Shown: positions 26,116 to 34,712, numbered from the stretch's first letter. The stretch: DNA of 64,000 bases from Parerythrobacter lutipelagi (GCF_005434975.1 NZ_SKCJ01000001.1:940001-1004000), one strand, 5' to 3'. Translations and numbers: made by a program. The notes: generated by a model not told the origin, from the sequence alone.

Positions 26116-27624
26116 GTGGTCGCACTGGTTCGGACTGTTGCCTATCTCGGGCTCGATGCGCGCAGCGTCGAGGTGCAATGTTCGGTCGCGCCGGGACTGC
26201 CCAATTTCAACATCGTCGGGCTGGCCGACAAGGCCGTGGGCGAGAGCAAGGAACGCGTTCGCGCGGCGCTTTCCAGCATGGGCCTCGCTTTGCCGCCGAA
26301 ACGCATCACCATCAATCTCGCCCCCGCCGACCTGCCCAAGGAAGGGAGCCATTACGACCTGCCGATCGCGCTCGCGCTGCTGGCCGCGATGGGCGTGACC
26401 GATGCCGAGCAATTGGGGGACTGGGTCGCGGTGGGCGAGCTGTCGCTCGACGGGCGGGTCGTCGGCTCACCCGGCGTGCTGCTCGCGGCGCTTCATGCGA
26501 GCGAGCAGGAAGCGGGCCTGATCTGTCCGGTCAGCCAGGGGGCCGAAGCGCGCTGGGCAAGCGAAGTACCGGTGTGCGCCGCGCCCGATCTGGTCAGCCT
26601 GCTCAATCATCTGAAAGGCACGGCGCAATTGCCCGTGCCGCAGCCGGGGGAGGTCGAACCTGCTCCGCCGGGCCCGGATCTGAAGCGGGTAAAGGGGCAG
26701 GAAACCGCCAAGCGCGCGCTGGAGATCGCCGCAGCGGGCGGGCACAATTTGCTGATGATCGGCCCGCCGGGTGCGGGCAAGAGCCTGCTCGCATCGTGCC
26801 TGCCGGGCATATTGCCAGAGCTTTCGCCCTCCGAAGCGCTCGAGGTTTCCATGGTGCAATCGGTCGCCGGAACGCTGGAAGGCGGACGGATCAGCCGCGC
26901 GCGGCCGTTCCGCGCGCCGCATCATTCGGCCAGCATGGCGGCGCTGACCGGCGGCGGGTTGAAGGTAAAGCCGGGAGAAGTCAGCCTCGCGCATCTCGGC
27001 GTGCTGTTCCTCGACGAGCTGCCCGAATTCCAGCGCGCCGTGCTCGACTCGCTGCGACAGCCGCTCGAAACCGGCTCGGTCGATGTCGCGCGGGCCAATG
27101 CGCATGTCAGCTTCCCAGCGCGGGTCCAGCTGATCGCGGCGATGAACCCGTGCCGCTGCGGGCATCTTGGCGATCCGGCACTTGCCTGTTCACGCGCGCC
27201 GCGCTGCGCTGCCGATTACCAGAGCAAGGTCAGCGGCCCGATGCTGGACCGGATTGATTTGCACGTCGAAGTCGACCCCGTCAGCGCCGCCGACCTCGCC
27301 CTGCCGCCCGCCGCAGAAGGAACCGCAGAAGTTGCCGCACGGGTCGCTGCCGCGCGCACGGTGCAGACCGGCCGTTCCGAACAAACGGGCGTACGCAGCA
27401 ATGCCGAACTGCAAGGCGACGCGCTCGAACAATTCGCCACCCCCGACGAGGCCGGCCAGCGCCTGCTGATGCAAGCCGCCGAAGCGATGCGCCTGTCGGC
27501 CCGCAGCTACACCCGGATGCTTAGGGTAGCGCGGACGATTGCGGACCTGGCCGGGGCAGAGAAAGTCGGGCGGATTCATGTGGCGGAGGCGTTGAGTTAC
27601 CGAAGGCAGGCGCCGCGGGCTTAG
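26116..27624 (+). CDS. comM: YifB/ComM-family Mg-chelatase-like ATPase
   Basis: AAA+ ATPase; ComM acts as a branch-migration helicase during natural transformation in other bacteria. The 502-residue protein has the LonC-like N-terminal domain (PGLPNFNIVGLADKAVGESKERVRAAL), Walker A in IGPPGAGKSLLA near residue 217, the chelatase signature RPFRAPHHSAS, Walker B GVLFLDELPEF and the cysteine pattern NPCRCGHLGDPALAC. Start GTG 26116 has GGGGGAG upstream. It diverges from the FG-GAP gene and precedes the HsdR-N-like gene. Confidence 0.93.
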   Translation: MVALVRTVAYLGLDARSVEVQCSVAPGLPNFNIVGLADKAVGESKERVRAALSSMGLALPPKRITINLAPADLPKEGSHYDLPIALALLAAMGVTDAEQLGDWVAVGELSLDGRVVGSPGVLLAALHASEQEAGLICPVSQGAEARWASEVPVCAAPDLVSLLNHLKGTAQLPVPQPGEVEPAPPGPDLKRVKGQETAKRALEIAAAGGHNLLMIGPPGAGKSLLASCLPGILPELSPSEALEVSMVQSVAGTLEGGRISRARPFRAPHHSASMAALTGGGLKVKPGEVSLAHLGVLFLDELPEFQRAVLDSLRQPLETGSVDVARANAHVSFPARVQLIAAMNPCRCGHLGDPALACSRAPRCAADYQSKVSGPMLDRIDLHVEVDPVSAADLALPPAAEGTAEVAARVAAARTVQTGRSEQTGVRSNAELQGDALEQFATPDEAGQRLLMQAAEAMRLSARSYTRMLRVARTIADLAGAEKVGRIHVAEALSYRRQAPRA

Positions 27625-27654
27625 GCAAATTGCATTTGATTGATAGGAGATACC

Positions 27655-28698
27655 ATGGAACTTGAGGCAAGGCTTGAAGCCCTTTCGGACAAAGCGAAAA
27701 AGCATCGCGAGGTCTTGGGAACGGAGGAGGCGGCGAAGACCGCACTCGTGTTGCCGTTCCTGCAAGCGCTTGGGTTTGACGTTTTCAACCCAAGCGAGGT
27801 TGTGCCTGAGTTCACGTGCGACGTAGGCACCAAAAAGGGCGAAAAGGTCGACTATGCAATTGTGCTTGAAGGTGACGTTACCATGCTCATCGAATGCAAG
27901 CCGACAAGTCAGGAACTTTCTCTTCGACACGCATCGCAGCTCTACCGATATTTTGGAGTGACCGATGCTAAGTTCGCCATCCTTACTAACGGAGCCGACT
28001 TCAAATTTTATTCAGACCTTACTGCCTCCAACAGGATGGATGAAAAACCATTCTTCGAGTTCAACCTTTGCAATCTGCGAAAGTCAGACATCCGCAATCT
28101 CGCCAACTTCCAGAAGTCTGGATTTAACGTCGATGAGATTGTGGAGACTGCTGCAAGCTTGCAGATGGAGGGAGAGGTAACGAAGGTCATCGAAGCTGAA
28201 ATGGCTGACCCGTCAGCTGAGTTCGTCAAACTTGTGGCAGCCAAAGCGACAAACAGACGAGTCACTGCGGGCCTGAGAGCCGCTATCGCTCGGCACATTC
28301 CAAACGCTTTCAATTCAATTGTTCGAGAACGCCTAAACGCACGCATTTCGTCGGCGATGGATGATGACGATCAGCCCGAACCTGCAAGCACTTCGGAGAT
28401 TGAAACTACTGCTGACGAACTCGAAGGCTTCAGGATCGTGCGCGCGATAGCGTCAGAGATTGTTTCGCCCGAGCGTGTTTTTATCCGAGATTCTCAATCG
28501 TACTGTGCAGTTTTGCTTGATGACAATAATCGTAAGCCCATTGCGAGATTGCGATTCAACTCGGAGACAACCCGCTACCTCGGCACATTCGATCAAAACA
28601 AGGAAGAACTCCTCAATACGGTCGAATCGGTGCACGATATTTATCGATACAAGAAAGCGATCCTGAAACGACTGAAGGCAATGATCGAAGGCGAATAG
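27655..28698 (+). CDS. Stand-alone type I restriction HsdR N-terminal-like nuclease
   Basis: A 347-residue protein whose first 170 residues resemble the HsdR N-terminal PD-(D/E)xK domain: TEEAAKTALVLPFLQALGFDVFN, then the catalytic-type GEKVDYAIV and LIECKPTSQEL, then RYFGVTDAKFAILTNG. No helicase or methylase partner is encoded nearby. The C-terminal half (about 240-347) is of unknown type. ATG 27655 has AGGAG seven bases upstream. Codons are richer in A and T than the neighbours, suggesting transfer. Related proteins are usually annotated as type I restriction N-terminal-domain proteins of unknown role; defence is a guess. Confidence 0.82.
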   Translation: MELEARLEALSDKAKKHREVLGTEEAAKTALVLPFLQALGFDVFNPSEVVPEFTCDVGTKKGEKVDYAIVLEGDVTMLIECKPTSQELSLRHASQLYRYFGVTDAKFAILTNGADFKFYSDLTASNRMDEKPFFEFNLCNLRKSDIRNLANFQKSGFNVDEIVETAASLQMEGEVTKVIEAEMADPSAEFVKLVAAKATNRRVTAGLRAAIARHIPNAFNSIVRERLNARISSAMDDDDQPEPASTSEIETTADELEGFRIVRAIASEIVSPERVFIRDSQSYCAVLLDDNNRKPIARLRFNSETTRYLGTFDQNKEELLNTVESVHDIYRYKKAILKRLKAMIEGE

Positions 28699-28704
28699 GC
28701 CGCC

Positions 28705-29490
28705 CTACTTCTTCACCGGCGGCTGCTTCCTTGAAAACACCAGCGCGCCGTCGCTCGAAGCCTTGGGATCGAACCGATAGCCTTCGGCGTCGAAATCCTT
28801 CAGCCGTTCGGCGCGGTCGACTCGTTTTTGCATGATCCAGCGGGCCATCAGGCCGCGGGCGAATTTGACGTGGTACATCGGGCGGTGCGGTTCGCCGTCC
28901 TTGATGTTGATGAAATCCGCCGTGATCACTCGCGCGGCCAGCGCGCCGGTATCGACCGCGCCGAAATATTCGTTGGAAGCGAGGTTCACGATGGTCTTGT
29001 CTTGATGGCCCGACAGGTCACCGTCGAGCGTCTGTGCAATTCTGCTGCCCCAGAATTCATACAGCGAAGACCCGCGCGGATTCTTCATTTTGGTGCCCAT
29101 CTCCAGACGGTAGGGCTGGATCGCATCCATCGGACGCAGCAGGCCGTAGAGGCCCGACAGAATGCGCAGATGGTCCTGCGCATAGTCCAGCGTATCGTGA
29201 TCAAGGCTTGTCGCTTCCAGCCCCCAGTACACATCGCCGTCGAAGGTCAGCCCGGCAGGCGTGATGGAATTGGCGCGGCCATCGAGATCGAAGGCCTTGA
29301 ACCGCTCTGCATTCAGCTCGGCCAGCTTGTCGGAAATGCGCATCAGCCGTTTGAGGTCGGCGGCGGATTGCTGCTTCGCAACGGCGGCGATTTCGCGCGT
29401 ATCCTCGGCAAGGCGCGGCCGGGTGATGGCCAGCGGTGTTTCGACGGGGCCGGATTTGAGCTTTTTGGCGGGCGAGAGAAGGGTCAGCAT
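28705..29490 (-). CDS. yaaA: Peroxide stress protein YaaA
   Basis: YaaA-family protein, which lowers free iron and DNA damage during hydrogen peroxide stress in E. coli. Family marks are the start MLTLLSPAKKL, FDGDVYWGLEA, LRILSGLYGLLRPMDAIQPYRLEMGTK, NLASNEYF and MYHVKFARGLMARW. The 261-residue length is standard. It converges with the HsdR-like gene (six bases between stops). The roughly 190 bases upstream, to 29683, hold no gene I can support. Confidence 0.95.
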   Translation of the reverse strand: MLTLLSPAKKLKSGPVETPLAITRPRLAEDTREIAAVAKQQSAADLKRLMRISDKLAELNAERFKAFDLDGRANSITPAGLTFDGDVYWGLEATSLDHDTLDYAQDHLRILSGLYGLLRPMDAIQPYRLEMGTKMKNPRGSSLYEFWGSRIAQTLDGDLSGHQDKTIVNLASNEYFGAVDTGALAARVITADFINIKDGEPHRPMYHVKFARGLMARWIMQKRVDRAERLKDFDAEGYRFDPKASSDGALVFSRKQPPVKK

Positions 29491-29683
29491 CGGTCGTCTC
29501 AGTCTATCTTGGTGCGGGTGATCGAACGGGGCGGAGTGCTGCCCCATGGTTCAGGCGCGATGTTCAGGCACGAAACAGGCTCGGGCAGGCATTGGCAAGC
29601 CCGGCACAGCCATTTGTCGCCGGAAGTTTCGCCGTTTGCGTGTTGCAATGCAAAACGTGTAAAGAAACGGCAGGAGTCGCCCC

Positions 29684-30379
29684 ATGTTGAACTTGATCCG
29701 TAATCGCTATCTCGACCTGCTCGGGTCGATCTATATCTACAACGAGCACCGAGGATACACCGCAATCGACCGGGTGCTGGAGGCCGTGCGCGCCCGCTCG
29801 CCCGACGATACCGATTTTATCGCGCAGGTCGAAAAGCATCGCGCGGACGAGCGCAAGCACTACGTCATGTTCAAACGCTGGTTTGAATTGCAGGGCCGCA
29901 AGCCGATGGCGCTCGACCGCCATTTCGGCCACATCGACCGGTTCATCGAGATCATGTTCCGCCGCACGATCGACAAGCTCGACACCGACGAAATTGTCGC
30001 CCGTGACGAATTGTTCGAGCGGTTGTGCCGGGTGATCTCGCTGACCGAACAGCGCGGTTACAAGCAGGTCGAAGTCCTGCTCGACCATCCCGTGGTCAAA
30101 ACCGACCCCGCGCTGATCCGCATCTTCCAGGTCATCAAGAAGGACGAGCCGAGCCATTGGGCGCCCTATGATGATTGGCTGCGCGACCACGCAAAGCGCG
30201 AACCCAAATGGTGGGAGCGCGCGGTGGACGGCTTCATTCATTCGGAATTGCTGTTCATCAAGCTGCCGATCCTGTTCCTCAACCCGTTTGTTAAGCGGCG
30301 GGAGAACTGGGTGGATGAGGGCGAGGTCGATCCGGATCGCTATTCGCAGCGTATCAAGCCGGGCACTGTAACCGCCTGA
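29684..30379 (+). CDS. Ferritin-like domain protein
   Basis: A 231-residue helical protein with paired carboxylate/histidine motifs typical of ferritin-like di-iron folds: EKHRADERKHYVMFKRW in the first half and KKDEPSHWAPYDDW in the second, plus IYIYNEHRGYTAID near the start. The substrate is unknown; it could be a hydroxylase or an iron-binding protein. Its TGA overlaps the ATG of the GtrA gene by one base (TGATG), so the two are coupled. Confidence 0.75.
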   Translation: MLNLIRNRYLDLLGSIYIYNEHRGYTAIDRVLEAVRARSPDDTDFIAQVEKHRADERKHYVMFKRWFELQGRKPMALDRHFGHIDRFIEIMFRRTIDKLDTDEIVARDELFERLCRVISLTEQRGYKQVEVLLDHPVVKTDPALIRIFQVIKKDEPSHWAPYDDWLRDHAKREPKWWERAVDGFIHSELLFIKLPILFLNPFVKRRENWVDEGEVDPDRYSQRIKPGTVTA

Positions 30380-30819
30380 TGCCGCTCTCTGCCGACGAGT
30401 TGCCGCGCGGAAATCTGCTGGCGCGGCTGCTCAAGGTCCGGGTCGGCTGGATGCTGGTGCGCAACACCATCGTCAGCACAGGCGTGTTCCTGATCGGCCT
30501 TGGCGTGCTGTGGCTGCTGGTCGAGCGCGGCGGGATGGACGCAGCGATTGCGTCGGGCATCGGCTTCATCGTGGCGAACACGCTGCATTACGTGCTCGGA
30601 AGGGCGTGGATCTTTCGCGGGACCGACCGCGGCGTTGGCGCAGGTTACGCCCTGTTTCTGATCAATGGCGGCGTAGGGCTGGCCATCACTGTCGGTCTGA
30701 TGGCGCTGCTCGTCTGGGCGACACCGGTCAACTATCTCGTGCTGCGCGTGCTGGTGTCCGGGATCGCCGGGCTCGCGATGTTTGTGCTCAACGCGACGAT
30801 CAATTTCCGCCGGGTCTAA
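30379..30819 (+). CDS. GtrA family membrane protein
   Basis: A 146-residue protein with four helices and the GtrA pattern (ASGIGFIVANTLHYVLGRAWIF and the C-terminal FVLNATINFRRV). GtrA proteins are thought to move lipid-linked sugars or assist polysaccharide glycosylation at the inner membrane. Coupled to the ferritin-like gene; converges with the HxlR regulator. Confidence 0.88.
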   Translation: MPLSADELPRGNLLARLLKVRVGWMLVRNTIVSTGVFLIGLGVLWLLVERGGMDAAIASGIGFIVANTLHYVLGRAWIFRGTDRGVGAGYALFLINGGVGLAITVGLMALLVWATPVNYLVLRVLVSGIAGLAMFVLNATINFRRV

Positions 30820-30823
30820 CGAC

Positions 30824-31369
30824 CTATTCCGCCGCCTGACGCCGGTCGAGATCGGCGAAATCGCCCGGTTTCAGACCATCTCCCGGTTCGGCGACTGTGC
30901 CGTCGGGCCGCTTGCCCAGGTCTTCGCGCTTCGTCAGCCACAAATCCTGCGGGCCAAGGATACGGCCGTCATGCGCGAGGATCGAGACAGGGCCGATCGG
31001 CAGCCGGTCCTGCTCATCGACGAGAACCGGATTCTCGATCATTTCCGCGCCATACTTCTGACCCCATTGGCGGAGCGCGAGCATGGCGGGCAGCAGGTCG
31101 AAGCCCTTTTCAGTCAGCCGATATTCAATCCGCCGGCGATCTTCCGCGCATGGCTGGCGATCCAGAATGCCATGCTCGACCAGCTTGGCCAGGCGGTTGG
31201 ACAGGATGTTCCGCGCGATGCCGAGTTCGGTCAGGAACTCCTCGAAGTGATGCAGGCCGTTGAAGCTGGCGCGCAGGATCATGAACGACCAGCGTTCGCC
31301 CATGACTTCCAGCGCTTCCGGCAGTCCGCAGACTGTCAGTTCCCTCAACGGTTCACGCAATTCACCCAT
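30824..31369 (-). CDS. HxlR family transcriptional regulator
   Basis: Winged-helix regulator. The 181-residue protein has the HxlR core CGLPEALEVMGERWSFMILRASFNGLHHFEEF, the recognition segment IARNILSNRLAKLVEHGIL and the wing PCAEDRRRIEYRLTEKG, plus a C-terminal extension of about 70 residues that is polar and unlike a known ligand domain. The classic redox cysteine position has VCGLPEAL. A near-perfect palindrome lies about 80 bases upstream of its start. Confidence 0.92.
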   Translation of the reverse strand: MGELREPLRELTVCGLPEALEVMGERWSFMILRASFNGLHHFEEFLTELGIARNILSNRLAKLVEHGILDRQPCAEDRRRIEYRLTEKGFDLLPAMLALRQWGQKYGAEMIENPVLVDEQDRLPIGPVSILAHDGRILGPQDLWLTKREDLGKRPDGTVAEPGDGLKPGDFADLDRRQAAE

Positions 31370-31450
31370 TTCCTACTCCCTTGACCGCATCTGATAACGC
31401 GGATTGTGGCTGCCACAAACCTGAAACTCGAATTTCGCCTCGAAAGTAAG

Positions 31451-31470
31451 TTTTAGGTTGCAACTTAAAA
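31451..31470. promoter_or_regulatory. 20-base near-perfect palindrome, candidate HxlR operator
   Basis: TTTTAGGTTGCAACTTAAAA is palindromic except for one pair. It sits in the divergent region between the HxlR gene (start 31369) and the CC_3452-like gene (start 31581). A direct repeat GTGATTCGC lies nearby at 31487 and 31504. The regulator-site link is inference. Confidence 0.45.
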
Positions 31471-31580
31471 TGTATCAGACTAGGTAGTGATTCGCAACTG
31501 ATTGTGATTCGCGATCGGTTGGACCCGAAATCAGGCGCCACCTCTCTCCACTCCGGGCGCCGAACAGAAGGACCGCTGAA

Positions 31581-31922
31581 ATGACCCTCTCCAACACTCT
31601 CCCGCGCATCGTCCCTGCTGCCGTTCTCGCTCTTGGCTGGACCGCACTCAGCTTTGGCGCGCTGACCGCAACGCCTGCCGAAGCCCGCGGCAACCAGCCG
31701 CACTACACTGTCGAGCTGGCCCAGCCCGCCAAGGAAACCCGCGCCATTGCCGGCGGCGTCGCCTGGAGCTGCGCCGGAACCACCTGCGTCGCCGCCAAAG
31801 GTACGTCGCGCCCGGTTATCATGTGTACCCGCCTGCAGCGTGAAGTCGGGCCGATCGCCAGCTTCACGACCGATGGCAAAGCGCTGAAGGAAGACAAGCT
31901 CGTGCGCTGCAACGAGCAGTAA
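31581..31922 (+). CDS. Secreted CC_3452-like protein
   Basis: A 113-residue exported protein: signal peptide (hydrophobic core VPAAVLALGWTALSFGALTA, cleavage near TPAEA), then a small domain with YTVELAQPAKETRAIAGGVAWSC and four cysteines (AWSCAGTTCVA, IMCTRL, VRCNEQ) that could form two disulfides. It resembles the small CC_3452 family seen in Caulobacter and sphingomonads; function unknown. A strong terminator follows. Confidence 0.8.
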   Translation: MTLSNTLPRIVPAAVLALGWTALSFGALTATPAEARGNQPHYTVELAQPAKETRAIAGGVAWSCAGTTCVAAKGTSRPVIMCTRLQREVGPIASFTTDGKALKEDKLVRCNEQ

Positions 31923-31967
31923 GCCTTATCCGATCCCAGACCCGTCCTCTCCATTGCGGGTCACTCA

Positions 31968-32000
31968 GGCCTCCGGTGTTTGCACCGGGGGCCCTTTTTT
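31968..32000 (+). terminator. Rho-independent terminator
   Basis: Eleven-pair stem GGCCTCCGGTG/CACCGGGGGCC (one T-G pair, loop TTTG) followed by CTTTTTT. Ends the transcript of the CC_3452-like gene and lies against the stop of the convergent HAD gene. Confidence 0.9.
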
Positions 32001-32623
32001 CAGAGCAGACCGCGTTCGGTCAGATCGGTTTCCAGAGTGGGCCCATCGCGAAAATGATGCGTCTGCCAACCGAGGCGATCGGCCGCCTGCACATTGGGCG
32101 GGCTGTCATCGATGAACAGCATTGCCTCTGGCCGATGCCCGAACCGCTGGGCAGCAAGGTCGAAGATCGCACGGCCGGGCTTCACCAGCCGCTCTTCGCC
32201 TGAAACAACAATGTCGCGGAAATGGGACAGGACCGGCTGGGTGGGCGCAAACTGCGCCCAGAAATCGGTCCCGAAATTGGTGATCGCGAACAGCGGGACC
32301 TCGCGTTCCGCCAACCGTTCGATCAGTCCAGGCACACCCGGCACCGCGCCCGGGATCGTCTCCAGCCATCGGTCGCGATAGGCCTCTATCGCCGCGCGAT
32401 AATCAGGAAAGGCGCGAATCCGCTCTTCGGCCATTTCATCGACCGGACGGCCCGCATCATGTTGTCCGTGCCAGGCTTCGCTCACGACGTGCGCACAGAA
32501 CCAGTCAAGCTCGTGCGGGTCTTCGAACAGTTTGGCGAACAGCAGGCGCATGTCCCACTGGACGATGACCCGTCCGACATCGAACACCACGGCTTCAACC
32601 GGCCTCACGCGCTTGTCAGACAT
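32000..32623 (-). CDS. HAD family hydrolase
   Basis: Haloacid-dehalogenase-type phosphatase of 207 residues. Motif I is VVFDVGRVIVQWD, with the usual second aspartate replaced by glycine as in DxG dehalogenase-like members; motif II lies in LFAITNFGTDFW, motif III lysine in ERLVKPGRAIFDLA and motif IV in MLFIDDSPPNVQAA. It resembles YihX-type sugar phosphatases. Start ATG 32623 falls directly after the T-run of the rpmJ terminator; an in-frame ATG at 32665 would place that hairpin in the coding region. Confidence 0.88.
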   Translation of the reverse strand: MSDKRVRPVEAVVFDVGRVIVQWDMRLLFAKLFEDPHELDWFCAHVVSEAWHGQHDAGRPVDEMAEERIRAFPDYRAAIEAYRDRWLETIPGAVPGVPGLIERLAEREVPLFAITNFGTDFWAQFAPTQPVLSHFRDIVVSGEERLVKPGRAIFDLAAQRFGHRPEAMLFIDDSPPNVQAADRLGWQTHHFRDGPTLETDLTERGLL

Positions 32624-32625
32624 GC

Positions 32626-32651
32626 AAAAAGCCCCCGCTTGCGCGAGGGCT
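32626..32651 (-). terminator. Rho-independent terminator of rpmJ
   Basis: Minus-strand stem AGCCCTCGC/GCGGGGGCT with one mismatch and a four-base loop, then TTTTT. It abuts the HAD start codon, and its right arm carries the only Shine-Dalgarno-like G run for that gene. Confidence 0.8.
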
Positions 32652-32695
32652 CTGCACTTCATCACAACCGCGAACGAATCGCGGCGCGGCCATCA

Positions 32696-32821
32696 TTATC
32701 CCTGACGCGCCTTGAACCGGCGGTTGGTCTTGTTGATGACATAGGTCCGGCCACGGCGACGGATGACACGGCAATCCCGGTGACGACCCTTGAGCGACTT
32801 GAGGCTGTTGCGGACTTTCAT
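32696..32821 (-). CDS. rpmJ: 50S ribosomal protein L36
   Basis: A 41-residue basic protein read by hand: [20 protein letters not shown], then [21 protein letters not shown]. This is the zinc-free form of L36, with only one of the four usual cysteines (RDCRVI) kept. GGAAAG lies 10 to 15 bases upstream of ATG. It stands alone between galE and the HAD gene, with a terminator after it and a terminator-like hairpin in its leader. Confidence 0.96.
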   Translation of the reverse strand: MKVRNSLKSLKGRHRDCRVIRRRGRTYVINKTNRRFKARQG

Positions 32822-32835
32822 GATCTAAGCTTTCC

Positions 32836-32869
32836 AAAAAACAAGGCACCGGAGGTAGTCTCCGATGCC
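32836..32869 (-). terminator. Terminator-like hairpin in the rpmJ leader
   Basis: Ten-position stem GGCATCGGAG/CTCCGGTGCC (one mismatched pair, loop ACTAC), then TTGTTTTTT, on the minus strand 15 bases before rpmJ. It may end galE transcription, but the candidate rpmJ promoter lies upstream of it. Confidence 0.65.
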
Positions 32870-32885
32870 GGAAATTCAAGGGCGC

Positions 32886-32914
32886 CGCTTACGGAGGGAA
32901 TCACTCCCGGTCAA
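32886..32914 (-). promoter_or_regulatory. Candidate rpmJ promoter
   Basis: Minus-strand TTGACC (32914-32909) and TAAGCG (32891-32886) with a 17-base spacer, matching the layout before rpmH, rpoZ and rpsT. Predicted start near 32879. Confidence 0.5.
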
Positions 32915-32948
32915 GCCCTGTGGTCAGGTCAGCGGTCGCGCTGAACGG

Positions 32949-33962
32949 TCAGGAATTGCCGCGCAGATCGGACAGTTTCCGTTCCCATTGCAACGCATGC
33001 CCGATGATCGTGTCGAGATCGGCGTGGCGTGGCTGCCAGGGCAGCGTCGCCTTGATGCGTGACGGGTCGCTGATGAGCGAGCCCGGATCACCTGCGCGCC
33101 GCGGCTCCATCCGCCGATCGATCGTCCGATTGGTCACCCGGTCAACTGCGTCCAGCACTTCAAGGACAGAGAAGCCGCGCCCATAACCGCAGTTCATCGT
33201 CAGCGATTTTTCAGGTGAAGCGACCAGTTCTTCCAGCGCCAGCACATGCGCGGAAGCAAGATCGGACACATGAATATAATCGCGCACGCCGGTCCCGTCA
33301 GGCGTATCGAAATCAGTGCCGAACACGGCGACATGATCGCGCTTGCCCAATGCCGCTTCGACTGCGACCTTGATCAGATGTGTCGCGCCAGCCGTCGACT
33401 GGCCTGTCCGGCCTTGCGGATCGGCCCCGGCGACATTGAAATATCGCAGAGCGCAAAAATTGAAGTCATGCGCCTGCGCAGTATCGGCGAGCATTCGCTC
33501 GGTCATCAGTTTCGACCAGCCGTAAGGGTTGATCGGCGACTGCGGGGTTTCTTCCGTCACGGCCTCGACATCGGGGATGCCGTAAGTTGCAGCGGTCGAA
33601 CTGAAGATGAAGTGACGAACCGACGCTGACACAGCCGATTCGATCAGCGAACGGCTTTTCACGGTGTTGTTGTGATAATATTTGAGCGGATCGGAGACCG
33701 ATTCCGGCACCACCACAGACCCGGCGAAATGCATCACCGCACCCGTGCCCTGTTCTTCGAAAATTCGCGCCATCAGCGCCTGATCTTCGATATCGCCTTC
33801 GTAGAAGGGGACACCGTCAGGCACTACGAAGCGGAACCCGGTCACCAGATTGTCGACCACCGCCACCGGCCAGCCCGCATCCTGCAGCGCCAGCACCGCA
33901 TGGCTGCCGATATAACCCGCCCCGCCGGTCACCAGCACGCTGAATGGTTTGTCCTTGCTCAT
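32949..33962 (-). CDS. galE: UDP-glucose 4-epimerase
   Basis: Interconverts UDP-glucose and UDP-galactose for exopolysaccharide or lipopolysaccharide sugars. The 337-residue short-chain dehydrogenase-like protein has the NAD motif VTGGAGYIGSHAVLAL, the SSTAATYG serine region, the catalytic YxxxK in NPYGWSKLMTE, RYFNVAGADPQG and VRDYIHVSDLA. ATG 33962 is chosen over an open frame reaching 34046. Confidence 0.94.
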   Translation of the reverse strand: MSKDKPFSVLVTGGAGYIGSHAVLALQDAGWPVAVVDNLVTGFRFVVPDGVPFYEGDIEDQALMARIFEEQGTGAVMHFAGSVVVPESVSDPLKYYHNNTVKSRSLIESAVSASVRHFIFSSTAATYGIPDVEAVTEETPQSPINPYGWSKLMTERMLADTAQAHDFNFCALRYFNVAGADPQGRTGQSTAGATHLIKVAVEAALGKRDHVAVFGTDFDTPDGTGVRDYIHVSDLASAHVLALEELVASPEKSLTMNCGYGRGFSVLEVLDAVDRVTNRTIDRRMEPRRAGDPGSLISDPSRIKATLPWQPRHADLDTIIGHALQWERKLSDLRGNS

Positions 33963-34088
33963 TGCGCGCGCTCTAGCATTTCCGCGCAAGACAAAGGTTA
34001 ACGCGGGGCCTTTTTTGCAGGTCTGCTGGTGAAATTCATCGCGCACGACTAGAAAGTGCGTTGAGGGGAGACGAAGGAGGTACCAATT

Positions 34089-34712
34089 ATGCGTATGAAC
34101 CGTCTTACCCTGGCCGCGATGGCGGCAATTGCCTGCGCGCTTTCAGCTTGCGCGACCGCCCCCAAGGCCGGCCCGGTGTCCGTGACCCGCTTCGTCGAAC
34201 CTGCGGCTTTGGCAAGCACTGCAGGCGGCACATTCTTTGTCGAGACTGCGCCCGGGATCGAGATGGAACCGGATCGCCTGTCCGCCTACAAAGCTGCGGT
34301 GGCGCGCGAACTGACCGAGCAGGGTTATGTCGAAAGCGACCGTGCGAACGCTGACTTCCTTGCCATCGTCCGCGCTGAAACATCCCTTAACCGCCCCGGC
34401 GTTCCGCGCCGCGGCCCAGTCAGCGTGGGTGTCGGCGGCTCGACCGGCACCTATGGCTCGGGGGTCGGCCTCGGCGTCGGCATCAATCTCGGCGGCGGCG
34501 GTCCGAAAGAAACGCTGGATACCGAACTTGGCGTCATGCTGCGCGACGCGCAGAGCGGTGCGACATTTTGGGAAGGACGCGCGCAATTTTCGGTAAGTGC
34601 TAATTCACCTTTGGCAGTTAGTGGCGCCAACGCAACGGCAATAGCCGACGCCATGTTCCGCGAATTCCCCGGCAACAACGGCGAAACCATAGAAGTAAGG
34701 GTCAGTCAGTGA
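34089..34712 (+). CDS. DUF4136 lipoprotein
   Basis: A 207-residue envelope lipoprotein: short signal with lipobox LSAC (cysteine near residue 21), then a DUF4136-like domain ([55 protein letters not shown]) interrupted by a glycine-rich segment with [19 protein letters not shown]. The complete Shine-Dalgarno AAGGAGG lies eight bases upstream of the start. Its stop overlaps the GTG of the carboxypeptidase gene (GTGA). Confidence 0.88.
   Translation: MRMNRLTLAAMAAIACALSACATAPKAGPVSVTRFVEPAALASTAGGTFFVETAPGIEMEPDRLSAYKAAVARELTEQGYVESDRANADFLAIVRAETSLNRPGVPRRGPVSVGVGGSTGTYGSGVGLGVGINLGGGGPKETLDTELGVMLRDAQSGATFWEGRAQFSVSANSPLAVSGANATAIADAMFREFPGNNGETIEVRVSQ

Noticed and set aside
29548-29683. Possible structured RNA between yaaA and the ferritin-like gene
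   Set aside because: Some GC-rich pairing is present, but the SRP RNA core and tRNA or tmRNA features are missing and no terminator follows.
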